From contig CAVPQM010000024.1 of NCBI GenBank assembly GCA_963707555.1, forward strand, positions 248,001-312,000: 64,000 nucleotides of DNA. Reading direction: 5' to 3'. Below, one piece after another: positions 26,599 to 34,199 of this stretch. A model generated the notes under the pieces. It saw only the letters and a program-made list of their open reading frames with translations. It did no database searches and was not told the DNA's origin. Positions within the stretch are counted from its first letter, which is position 1. Each line of letters opens with the position of its first letter. The position numbers and the translations under genes are program-made. The DNA comes from JAFAFN01 sp963707555. Lineage in GTDB: Bacteria > Actinomycetota > Acidimicrobiia > Acidimicrobiales > Microtrichaceae.

Positions 26599-28235
26599 GG
26601 TCGCGCCTCCGTCTGCAGGTGCTGGTCGCGCAACTCGCGCTTGAGGATCTTGCCGAGCGAGTTCCGGGGCAGCTCGTCGACGACGGCGATCTGCTCGGGG
26701 ATCTTCTGGTTCGGCACTCCCAGCTCCCGGAAGTGCGCGGCAACGTCGTCGAGGGTCGGCACCGACCGGCCGGGTGTCGCGACGATGACGGCGCACGCCC
26801 GCTCGCCGGTCCGCTCGTCCGGGACGCCGATCACCGCAACCTCGGCGACGTCCGGATGCTGGTCGAGCACCGTCTCCATCTCGAGCGCCGACAGGTTCTC
26901 GGCGTTGCGGATGATCACGTCCTTGGCGCGCCCGGTGATGCGTACGTGCCCGGTGGGTTCGATCACGCCGAGGTCGCCGGTGCGGAGACGCCCGAGCGGA
27001 TCGAACGCCTCGGCATCGAGTCCCGGGTCGACGTACCCGAGGCACATCTGGGGACCGGTGAGGACGAGCTCACCCTCCTCGCCCGGCGGGAGGTCGACAC
27101 CATCAGGTCCCACTGCCACGGCGACCACCCCGGGGACCGGTCGCCCCTCGGTGCTCGCGACCTGCTCCTCGGTGTCGGAGAACGCTCCCATCGCGGCGAT
27201 CGGGAACTCGGTGAGCCCCCACGCACTGAGGATGCCGCGCCCGCCGAGGGTCGCAGCCACACGTTGGTGCAACGCGAGCGTCCGTGGTGCACCGCCGTTC
27301 AGGCACGCCCGCAGGTGCGGGAAGAGCGGCTCGGCACCAGCTCGTTCCTGCGCCGCCAGGTAGGCGCGGAAGAACGGGATCGCGGAGCCCAGCAGGGTGG
27401 CGTCGACCGATGACATGAACTCGGGGCTCGTCTCGGGGTGGAACCCGTCGGAGAACGCGAGCAACGAGCCGGTCATGAGCTGGGCGGTCAACGCCGACAT
27501 GCCGCCGATGTGCGCGATCGGAAAGGCCACCGGGTAGACGTCGGTGTCGGCCATGCCGAGCACTGCGATCATCCCCGTTGCGCCGTGCATGACGGTGCGA
27601 TCGCTGTGGCGCACACCCTTCGGCTCTGCGGTCGTTCCTGACGAGTAGTAGATCCAGCTGACGGTCCTCTCCGGTCGAGCCGGTCGTTCGACTCGCAGCG
27701 GCTCCGCGGCGGGGCCGGGTGCCGAGGAATCGACACCGGGGAGCGCGAGGCCGAGCTCGTCCCGGGCGCCGTCGACGTGGTCGACGACGAGCGCGTCGCA
27801 CCCCACGTCAGCAGCGATGTCCGCGGCCATCGCGGGGAAGTCGAACCCTCGCCAGTGTCCTGGCACGACCAGCAGCTGGGCGCCGACCTGCTCGGTGATG
27901 AACCCGACCTCACGGCGACGCAGCATCGGGATGACCGGGTTCTGCACTGCCCCGATCTTCGCGAGAGCTCCCATCAGGACCGCCGCCTCGAGCGTCGTCG
28001 GCAACTGCCAGGTGACCACGGTGCCCTGACCCACACCGAAGCGCGACTCGAGAACGGCAGCCAGCGTCACACAGGCGTCGGCGTACTCGCCGGAGGTGAG
28101 CGAACGGCCCATGTCATCCACGAGCATGCGCGCATCGGGGGTGAGCGCCGACCGTTCCTCGATGAGCTCCCAGAACGTCGGCGGGAACTGCGGAACCGAA
28201 CCTGCGGAGTGCCGCTGTGGGTCGACGGCGGTCAT
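26595..28235 (-). CDS. AMP-dependent acyl-CoA synthetase/ligase
   Basis: 546 residues of the ANL superfamily. The phosphate-binding loop is YYSSGTTAEPKGV; the adenylate motif is AWGLTEFP; the hinge region reads RTGDLGVIEPTGHVRITGRAKDVIIRNAENLS; and the C-terminal catalytic lysine lies in PRNSLGKILKREL. These enzymes activate a carboxylic acid as an acyl-AMP and then form the CoA thioester. The gene overlaps both neighbours by ATGA, linking it to the importer genes upstream. The likely role is activation of the imported acid; the substrate is unknown. Confidence 0.9.
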   Translation of the reverse strand: MTAVDPQRHSAGSVPQFPPTFWELIEERSALTPDARMLVDDMGRSLTSGEYADACVTLAAVLESRFGVGQGTVVTWQLPTTLEAAVLMGALAKIGAVQNPVIPMLRRREVGFITEQVGAQLLVVPGHWRGFDFPAMAADIAADVGCDALVVDHVDGARDELGLALPGVDSSAPGPAAEPLRVERPARPERTVSWIYYSSGTTAEPKGVRHSDRTVMHGATGMIAVLGMADTDVYPVAFPIAHIGGMSALTAQLMTGSLLAFSDGFHPETSPEFMSSVDATLLGSAIPFFRAYLAAQERAGAEPLFPHLRACLNGGAPRTLALHQRVAATLGGRGILSAWGLTEFPIAAMGAFSDTEEQVASTEGRPVPGVVAVAVGPDGVDLPPGEEGELVLTGPQMCLGYVDPGLDAEAFDPLGRLRTGDLGVIEPTGHVRITGRAKDVIIRNAENLSALEMETVLDQHPDVAEVAVIGVPDERTGERACAVIVATPGRSVPTLDDVAAHFRELGVPNQKIPEQIAVVDELPRNSLGKILKRELRDQHLQTEARP

Positions 28236-29137
28236 CGTGCTCGTAGCTCGTCGCGGGGCGCCCACCGCACCACGAGCCGCGTCAGCACGCCGATCGCAAG
28301 GCTGAACGCCAGGCCCATCAGGGCGACGGCGACGATGCCCACGTACATGCGGTCGGCCAGGAACAACGTCCACGACTGGAAGATGAACTTGCCGATCCCG
28401 TCGTTGCCCTGGGCGAACTCGGCACCGACCATCATCAGGACGGCCACTCCGGAGGACAGGCGCAAGCCCACGAGGATCTGCGGCAGCGTTGCCGGGACGG
28501 TGACGTGGCGGATCATCTGCCACCGGCTCACCCTGAACGCATCGGCCGCTTCGCGGTAGCCCGGCGAGATGTCGGTGACCGCCGCCATCGACGACAGCCA
28601 CATGAAGAAGAAGACGGTGATGGCGATGAGGATGATCTTGGGGGCCTCACCCGCGCCGAACACCAGGAGCAGCAGCGGCAGCAACGCCAGCTTCGGCACC
28701 GTGTACAACGCCGAGAGCGTCGGCTCCAGCGTCGCCCGCACGGCGCGCAACGACCCGCACACGTAGCCCATCGCGATACCGGCGACGCTGCCCCAGAAAA
28801 GACCCCACCAGACGCGCTGCAGGCTCACCCAGATCTGGGTCCACAGCGTGCCGTCCTCGATCAGCAGGCCGGCCTCCTCGACGATCGCCGCGGGCGACGG
28901 GAACAGGCGGGCGTCGATCCACTCCTGCGAGGCGGCCAGCTGCCACAACAGCAACAGGAGCGCGGGGAAGCCCCACGCCAGCGCGCGGTACGTCCAGCGC
29001 AGGCGGCGGGCGTAGCGCACCGGGTTCTTCAGCCGGGCGGGAGGTTCGATCTGGTAGACGGCACCGTTGCCAGGTTCCGCCGGTCCATCGGACGGGCCGG
29101 GCGTCGGACCGGGCGACGGGGATGTCGTTGTCGTCAC
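28232..29137 (-). CDS. ABC transporter permease, SsuC/TauC type
   Basis: 301 residues with about six helices and the binding-protein-dependent permease loop EAADAFRVSRWQMIRHVTVPATLPQILVGL, which matches the EAA motif that docks onto the ATPase. The start is GTG 29137 with GAGGAGG upstream. It lies eleven bases after the ATPase stop and overlaps the ligase start. With the ATPase and lipoprotein it forms a nitrate/sulfonate/taurine-type importer; the ligand cannot be read from sequence. Confidence 0.85.
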   Translation of the reverse strand: MTTTTSPSPGPTPGPSDGPAEPGNGAVYQIEPPARLKNPVRYARRLRWTYRALAWGFPALLLLLWQLAASQEWIDARLFPSPAAIVEEAGLLIEDGTLWTQIWVSLQRVWWGLFWGSVAGIAMGYVCGSLRAVRATLEPTLSALYTVPKLALLPLLLLVFGAGEAPKIILIAITVFFFMWLSSMAAVTDISPGYREAADAFRVSRWQMIRHVTVPATLPQILVGLRLSSGVAVLMMVGAEFAQGNDGIGKFIFQSWTLFLADRMYVGIVAVALMGLAFSLAIGVLTRLVVRWAPRDELRAR

Positions 29138-29147
29138 GTGGTCCTCC

Positions 29148-29987
29148 TCAGGTCTCGTTCTCGGACTCGATCGTCTGCTCGACCTCGGCCCGCAGGTGTG
29201 CCCACAGGGTCTCGTGGAGGTCGGCGAACGCTGCGGCACCGCGGATCTCCGGAGTGCGAGGTCGTTCGAAGGGCACGTCGACGATCTCGAGCACCTTGCC
29301 GGGCCGCGAGCTCATCACCGCCACCCGGTCCCCCAGGAGCAGGGCCTCCTCCAGGGAGTGCGTGACGAAGATGACGGTGCGGACCGTCTCCTGGCACAAC
29401 GCGAGCAGCTCCTCCTGGAGCAGCGTGCGCAGCTGGGCGTCCAGCGCCGCGAACGGCTCGTCCATCAGGAGGATCTGCGGGTCGGTCGCGAGCGCCCGCG
29501 CGATCGACACCCGCTGGCGCATGCCGCCCGACAACGTCGCCGGGTACGCCTTGGCGAACGCTGCGAGACCCAGCCGCGCCAGCCAGTGCGCGGTCCGCTC
29601 CTTGGCGGTCCTGCGATCGACGCCGGAGACGTCGAGTCCGAACCGGACGTTCGCCTCGACGGTCTTCCACGGGAAGATGCCGTAGTCCTGGAAGACCATG
29701 GCCAGGTCCGGAGGCCCCCCGTCATCGGTCAGGATGCGGACCACGCCGGCGCTCGGAGGTTCCAGGCCGGCGAGGATGCGCAGGAGCGTCGACTTGCCGC
29801 AGCCGGACGGTCCGACGAGGCAGAGGAACTCGCCGTCACGGACGTCGATGTCGAGCGGGCCGAGCGCATGCACTGCGACACGACCGACCCCGAAGACCCG
29901 CTCGACGCCTCGTGCAGAGATTCGCACAGCGCGCTCGCAGGAGGCCGCGGACGCCGTGGGAGTCGTCGAGCGGGTCAAGGGATTCAT
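29148..29987 (-). CDS. ABC transporter ATP-binding protein, SsuB/TauB type
   Basis: 279 residues. Walker A is GPSGCGKST, the Q-loop is MVFQDYGIFPWKT, the signature motif is LSGGMRQRVSIARA, Walker B is ILLMDEPFAALD, and the switch histidine is in VTHSLEEA. FPWKTV in the Q-loop region is common in SsuB/TauB/NrtD ATPases. The ATG overlaps the stop of the binding-protein gene (ATGA at 29984-29987). Confidence 0.92.
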   Translation of the reverse strand: MNPLTRSTTPTASAASCERAVRISARGVERVFGVGRVAVHALGPLDIDVRDGEFLCLVGPSGCGKSTLLRILAGLEPPSAGVVRILTDDGGPPDLAMVFQDYGIFPWKTVEANVRFGLDVSGVDRRTAKERTAHWLARLGLAAFAKAYPATLSGGMRQRVSIARALATDPQILLMDEPFAALDAQLRTLLQEELLALCQETVRTVIFVTHSLEEALLLGDRVAVMSSRPGKVLEIVDVPFERPRTPEIRGAAAFADLHETLWAHLRAEVEQTIESENET

Positions 29988-31084
29988 CGCGACAGCGGCT
30001 CGATCAGCGAGGTGTCGACCCAGTCGTCGACGGGGATCGGCTCGTCGAAGCTGAGCACGCCACCGATGCTGATCCACGCCTTCTGGACCTGGTCGACCCA
30101 CGACGGGTCGACTGCCAGGGTGGGGTCGAAGAACAGCGCCTCGGTGTTGGTCAGCGTGTCCTCGGGGGCGCCGGTCACCTCGGACAGAGCTGCGAGCACG
30201 TCGGGGTCGTCGTGGTAGTCGCCCTGGAGGTACGTCTGCGTGGTGCGCCCGACAGCCCGGAAGAAGGCTTCACCGGCCTCGCGGTTGGTGTCGCGGAGGT
30301 TCGGGCCGACGAAGATGCCGTTGTACATGGACCCCTCCGGGTACGACAGGAAGAGCTTGCCGAAGCCGCCTTCGACCGCCTGCTGGTACACCGGATCGGC
30401 GAGCACCGCCCCGTCCAGCTCACCCTGTTGGAGCTGGGTCAGTGCGTCGACGGCGTTGAAGGACTGGATCTCGATGTCGTCGGGGCTGAGGTCGTTCTCC
30501 TCGAGCCAGTCGTAGAAGAAGCCTGCGGCGAGGTCCCCCCATCCGCTCGGCCCCAGCGCGATCTTCGCTCCCTTCAGGCTCTCCGGGTCGACGGAACCGT
30601 CGGATTCGAACAGGTCAGGGGAGAGGTAGAGGCCGGTCGGCGAGTCCGGGCCGAACTTGTTGGCTGCGGCGGCCCACCGCACGTCGAGACCCTGGCTGAC
30701 GGCGTTGAAGAACCCTGCGACCGGGGATCCGACGTGGACGTCGGTGTCACCGGCGTTCAGCAGGACGAGCGCCTCCGAGGTGGGCGTGTCGCTCACCTCG
30801 AGCGTGATGTTCTCCTTCTCGAGCTCTCCGAAGAAGTCCGCCAGCAGCGGCTGCGAGAACACCTCGATGCGCACCGGTGTGGTCATCCTGATCGTGTACG
30901 GCTCGTCGAGGGGCCGCGGGGCGAACGGGTCACCGGAGTCGGCGGTGTCGGATCCGCCCGAGGACGCAGTGGTCGTGGTGGTGTCGGCGGCGTCGCTCCC
31001 GCCACACGCCGCGACCACGAGCCCCATCGCCATCGCGATGCAGGCGGTCAGCCACCGCACCCGTCGATCGTTCCTGTTCATCAT
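29984..31084 (-). CDS. ABC transporter substrate-binding lipoprotein (NMT1/SsuA-like)
   Basis: 366 residues. A signal peptide with lipobox VVAAC is followed by a Thr/Ser/Gly/Asp linker. The mature domain has VSDTPTSEALVLLNAGDTDV and HVGSPVAGFFNAVSQGLDVR, then SLKGAKIALGPSG and DALTQLQQGELDGAVLADP, the pattern of NMT1/THI5- and SsuA-like periplasmic receptors. It is the first transporter gene after the phosphotransferase, 46 bases downstream of that stop. The ligand is probably an organic acid or similar, given the acyl-CoA synthetase in the operon. Confidence 0.85.
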   Translation of the reverse strand: MMNRNDRRVRWLTACIAMAMGLVVAACGGSDAADTTTTTASSGGSDTADSGDPFAPRPLDEPYTIRMTTPVRIEVFSQPLLADFFGELEKENITLEVSDTPTSEALVLLNAGDTDVHVGSPVAGFFNAVSQGLDVRWAAAANKFGPDSPTGLYLSPDLFESDGSVDPESLKGAKIALGPSGWGDLAAGFFYDWLEENDLSPDDIEIQSFNAVDALTQLQQGELDGAVLADPVYQQAVEGGFGKLFLSYPEGSMYNGIFVGPNLRDTNREAGEAFFRAVGRTTQTYLQGDYHDDPDVLAALSEVTGAPEDTLTNTEALFFDPTLAVDPSWVDQVQKAWISIGGVLSFDEPIPVDDWVDTSLIEPLSR

Positions 31085-31130
31085 CTGTGGTGTACCCCCT
31101 CAAGTGCGCCGCGGAGTGCGGCGGTGTGTG

Positions 31131-32423
31131 TCACGAGCCCAGTCCGATGGACTGGGCTCGCCGGACGCGTCGCACGGCGGGCGGCGATGCCCAGCACCAG
31201 CGGTCCGCGTCGCGAGCGATGACGTCGACCAGCGCCGCGAGCTCGTTCGTCGGCGCGGTGTCGATCGCGTGGCGGAGCTCGTCGACGCCGAGGCCCAGGT
31301 CCTTGCGGAGCTGGTCCACGAAGCGGTCGGTGGCCCACTCTCGCATGGAGCCGGCGAGCTCGAACTGCTCCAGCAGGATCGTCGACTCCTTGCCCTGCTG
31401 GACGACGAGCTCGGAGAGACGCTCCGCCAGCCGACGTTCAGGGGTGACCCTCGGGTCGGGCTCCTCGGTCAGGAGCGTGAGGGGCCGACCTGCGAGCTTC
31501 GCGAGGGCCGAACCCAGCAGCGCTTCGTAGGTCACCAGCAGGACGTGCTGGGTCAGCACCAGGCGTCCGCCGCCCGGGCGCTGCAGACGCTGGCGGATCG
31601 CGATCACCGTCTTGAACATGACGAAGGCGACGTGCCACTCGACGAGCGACTCGTCGACGGTGCACCCGGCAGCGGACTCGTACTCCGTGAACCGGCGGCG
31701 GGGGTCACCGAACTCGGTGTGCGCTCCGCGCATCCACAACCAGGCCAGGTCCTCGTGCGGGTCGCCGAGGTGTGCGAGCTCCCAGTCGAGCACCGCGCTC
31801 ACGCGGCCCTCGTGGACCAGGAAGTTGCCGGGCCCGACGTCACCGTGCACCAGGCTGGGCGCGCCGACCGTTGCCGGGCACGACTCGGCGAGCAGACGCG
31901 CAGCCAGACGCACGAGGGGCCGGTCGATCACGCTCGAATCCTCGGCTCGACAGGTCCACCACGTCAGGTCCGCCCGGACCGCCTCGTCGGTGGTCGAATG
32001 CCCCGCACCGATCTCGGCCGACAGGTCGAGGGCGTGGATCGCGGCGATCCAGCCCATGTACTCCGCCCCGATGGAGTCGACTTCCGCCGGATCGACCCGC
32101 GCCGATCCCGGAACGAACTCCATCAACGTCGCCTGAGGGTCGTCGAACGTGGCGAGCACCTCGGGCACGAGGATGCCGAGCTCGCGTACGCGACGCAGGA
32201 TCTGCGCTTCGCGCCGGAGGTCGAAGTGCGTGTCGCTCATCCCGCTCTCGCCGTCGTCGAGTCGGAGGAACGCTGCATGGGTGTCGGCAGCGGTCTCGAC
32301 CCTGAAACCCGCTCGCGACCCGCCGTTCGACTGAGGGACCAGTCGCACCTCGTCGACGCCGAGTGCAGCGGCGACCTCGGCCGCCATCGCCTTCGCCTCG
32401 GTGCGTGCCCCCATGTACTCCAT
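31131..32423 (-). CDS. Phosphotransferase family protein (APH/ACAD10-like)
   Basis: 430 residues. A nucleotide-binding N-terminal lobe (LVPQSNGGSRAGFRVE) precedes the catalytic SLVHGDVGPGNFLVHEG and metal-binding VLDWELAHLGDPHEDLAWLW. Relatives are often found beside acyl-CoA dehydrogenases and acyl-CoA synthetases, where they phosphorylate hydroxyacyl substrates, rather than acting on antibiotics. The C-terminal 110 residues form an extra helical domain ending WCWASPPAVRRVRRAQ. ATG 32423 follows a GGGGG tract; another ATG lies at 32414. It heads the minus-strand operon and is divergent from the TetR gene across the operator at 32484-32523. Confidence 0.75.
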   Translation of the reverse strand: MEYMGARTEAKAMAAEVAAALGVDEVRLVPQSNGGSRAGFRVETAADTHAAFLRLDDGESGMSDTHFDLRREAQILRRVRELGILVPEVLATFDDPQATLMEFVPGSARVDPAEVDSIGAEYMGWIAAIHALDLSAEIGAGHSTTDEAVRADLTWWTCRAEDSSVIDRPLVRLAARLLAESCPATVGAPSLVHGDVGPGNFLVHEGRVSAVLDWELAHLGDPHEDLAWLWMRGAHTEFGDPRRRFTEYESAAGCTVDESLVEWHVAFVMFKTVIAIRQRLQRPGGGRLVLTQHVLLVTYEALLGSALAKLAGRPLTLLTEEPDPRVTPERRLAERLSELVVQQGKESTILLEQFELAGSMREWATDRFVDQLRKDLGLGVDELRHAIDTAPTNELAALVDVIARDADRWCWASPPAVRRVRRAQSIGLGS

Positions 32424-32483
32424 CCCCCTGTCGTCGGCGGCCCAGAGCGGTCCCCAGCTGCCGGTGGAGCCAGCCAACAACAG

Positions 32484-32523
32484 AATTGAGAGAGTGTCAA
32501 CTATTTCTGACACCGTCTCAATT
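32484..32523. promoter_or_regulatory. Inverted-repeat operator between phosphotransferase and TetR genes
   Basis: The arms AATTGAGAGAGTGTCA (32484-32499) and TGACACCGTCTCAATT (32508-32523) match at 14 of 16 positions around an 8-base spacer. The outer AATTGAGA/TCTCAATT half-sites recur at 34103-34123. TTGAGA within each arm could serve as a -35 element for both divergent promoters, so repressor binding would block both. This is the expected site of the TetR protein encoded alongside. Confidence 0.7.
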
Positions 32524-32587
32524 CAATGCCGGTACAGTGGCCCGCAACGATCCGGTCGATGCGTTCCGGAGCGCCGGACGACCCAGG

Positions 32588-33217
32588 ATGCAGACGATGA
32601 CGCACGCAGCGACGGACAACCGGATCCTCACCGCCACCGGCAAGGTGCCGGGCCGCAAGGGCATGGAGACCCGTCAGCGTCTGTTCGAAGAGGTCGAGCG
32701 GCGCTGTCTCGCGGCGCACCACAGCACGATCACCGTGCTCGAGATCGCGGCAGCGACGGACACATCCGCGTCGACCTTCTACCACTACTTCCCTGACATC
32801 GCCGTGGCTGCGGCCGAGGTGGCCAGCAAGCACCTCGAGGAGTTCGACGAGGTGCTCGAGCTGGCTCGGACCGTGGTCGAACGCGGCGGCGAGTTGGACA
32901 CCTGTCGGTTGCTCGTCGACGCGTTCTTCGACTTCTGGGAGCCGCGACCCGGATTGATCGAGGCGATCGTCGTCGCCTCTCGGGTCGAGGACCCCCGCTT
33001 CTTCAAGGTCCTGCTCAACGCACTGGTCGAACTCACCCAGATCCTCGCCGAGGCCGTCGACGAGGGCGATCCCACCGGAGTCGCCGGGTCGCTCGTGATG
33101 ATGATCAGCCAGGCGGCCACGCGGCGCGACGGGTTCGCCCGCGACGGCGTGCCGCTGGACACGTTGGCGGATTCCCAGGCGCGGATCATGCACGCGTCGC
33201 TCGGTCGTCGGAGCTGA
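32588..33217 (+). CDS. TetR family transcriptional regulator
   Basis: 209 residues. The N-terminal helix-turn-helix reads HSTITVLEIAAATDTSASTFYHYFPD, the classic TetR motif ending in xFYxYFxx. The C-terminal ligand domain is helical and not assignable. It is divergent from the importer/ligase operon and convergent with the LLM oxidoreductase gene, and both of those control regions carry AATTGAGA half-sites, so it probably regulates both. ATG 32588 is used; ATG 32597 is an alternative with AGGA upstream. Confidence 0.85.
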   Translation: MQTMTHAATDNRILTATGKVPGRKGMETRQRLFEEVERRCLAAHHSTITVLEIAAATDTSASTFYHYFPDIAVAAAEVASKHLEEFDEVLELARTVVERGGELDTCRLLVDAFFDFWEPRPGLIEAIVVASRVEDPRFFKVLLNALVELTQILAEAVDEGDPTGVAGSLVMMISQAATRRDGFARDGVPLDTLADSQARIMHASLGRRS

Positions 33218-33237
33218 CCGGAACCGGACTCGTCCAG

Positions 33238-34080
33238 CTACAGGTGGTCGTCTGCGAACCGCGACATCGCCTCGAGCGTGTCCCGGGTCCTGGACCACGG
33301 CTTCACGACGAGCCGGTCCACCCCAGCTCGACGCCATCGCTCTACGTCGTCGGCGCTCGGAGACGACAGCACGCAGCTCGTGATCTCGAAGTCCTCCGGG
33401 TCGCGGCCGCGCTCACCGAGCAGCGCGTCGAGGCGGTCGACCTGCCGACGGACCGTTTCCGGCGAGTCGTGGGGCATCGACATCCATCCGTCACCGAGGT
33501 CGGCAACGCGGCGCAACGCTCGGCCGGACTCACCACCCACCAGGATCGGTGGCCCACCGGGTCGAGTCGGCTTCGGATCGAAGCGAACGGGCCCCCACTG
33601 CCAGAACTCCCCGTCGTGGGCGATCACGTCATCGGTCCACAGCCGGCGATGCACCTCGATCGCCTCGTCGAGTCGAGCGCCTCGTGTGGCGGGGTCGTAG
33701 CCGACCGCCTCCCACTCCCCCTCCAGCCACCCGGCGCCCACCCCGAGGAGGAGACGACCCGACGAGAGCAGGTCGGTCGTCGCGAACGCCCGGGCGCTGA
33801 CGAGCGGGTGACGGAGACCGAGGAGGTACACGTAGGTGCCGACCCGGATCTGCTTCGTCCGGGCGGCGAGGAACGTCAGGTACGCAGGCCAGTCGTACAG
33901 GGGCGTGTCCGACGGAACGGGAGGTGGACCGCCGTCCTGGTAGGGGGTGCCCGCGAGATCCACCGGGAACACCAGGTGGTCCGGACACCACAGCGACTCG
34001 AAACCGAGCTCGTCGGCCAGGACTGCGACCTCCTCCCAGATCGAGGTGTGCGTGTGAGCCAACGCAAGACCGAACTTCAT
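33238..34080 (-). CDS. LLM class oxidoreductase, probably F420-dependent
   Basis: 280 residues of the luciferase-like monooxygenase superfamily: FESLWCPDHLVFP, RIRVGTYVYLLGLRHPLVSARAFATTDLLSSGR, LLLGVGAGWLEGEWEAVGYD and PPILVGGESGRALRRVADLGDGW. In actinobacteria this subgroup usually uses F420H2 or FMN to reduce or oxygenate organic substrates. The gene has its own palindromic site at 34103-34123 and lies next to the TetR gene, so it likely acts on the compound handled by the importer and ligase. Confidence 0.85.
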   Translation of the reverse strand: MKFGLALAHTHTSIWEEVAVLADELGFESLWCPDHLVFPVDLAGTPYQDGGPPPVPSDTPLYDWPAYLTFLAARTKQIRVGTYVYLLGLRHPLVSARAFATTDLLSSGRLLLGVGAGWLEGEWEAVGYDPATRGARLDEAIEVHRRLWTDDVIAHDGEFWQWGPVRFDPKPTRPGGPPILVGGESGRALRRVADLGDGWMSMPHDSPETVRRQVDRLDALLGERGRDPEDFEITSCVLSSPSADDVERWRRAGVDRLVVKPWSRTRDTLEAMSRFADDHL

Positions 34081-34102
34081 CGCAGCACCCCTCGTCAGCG
34101 GA

Positions 34103-34123
34103 GAATTGAGAGTATCTCAATTC
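34103..34123. promoter_or_regulatory. Palindromic operator upstream of LLM oxidoreductase
   Basis: The arms GAATTGAGA (34103-34111) and TCTCAATTC (34115-34123) are a perfect inverted repeat around GTA, 23 bases before the LLM start codon. The same half-site flanks the TetR gene promoter, pointing to one shared regulator. Confidence 0.7.
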
Positions 34124-34199
34124 CGTCCTCGCCGGCAGGCCGACCAGCGCAAGGCGTCAGGACCGATGTAGCCGTGGCTGACGCTCCAGCGCCAGCGGG

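Noticed and set aside
31131..32423. Aminoglycoside resistance gene
   Set aside because: The fold matches APH, but the sequence resembles acyl-metabolism phosphotransferases and sits with an acyl-CoA synthetase.
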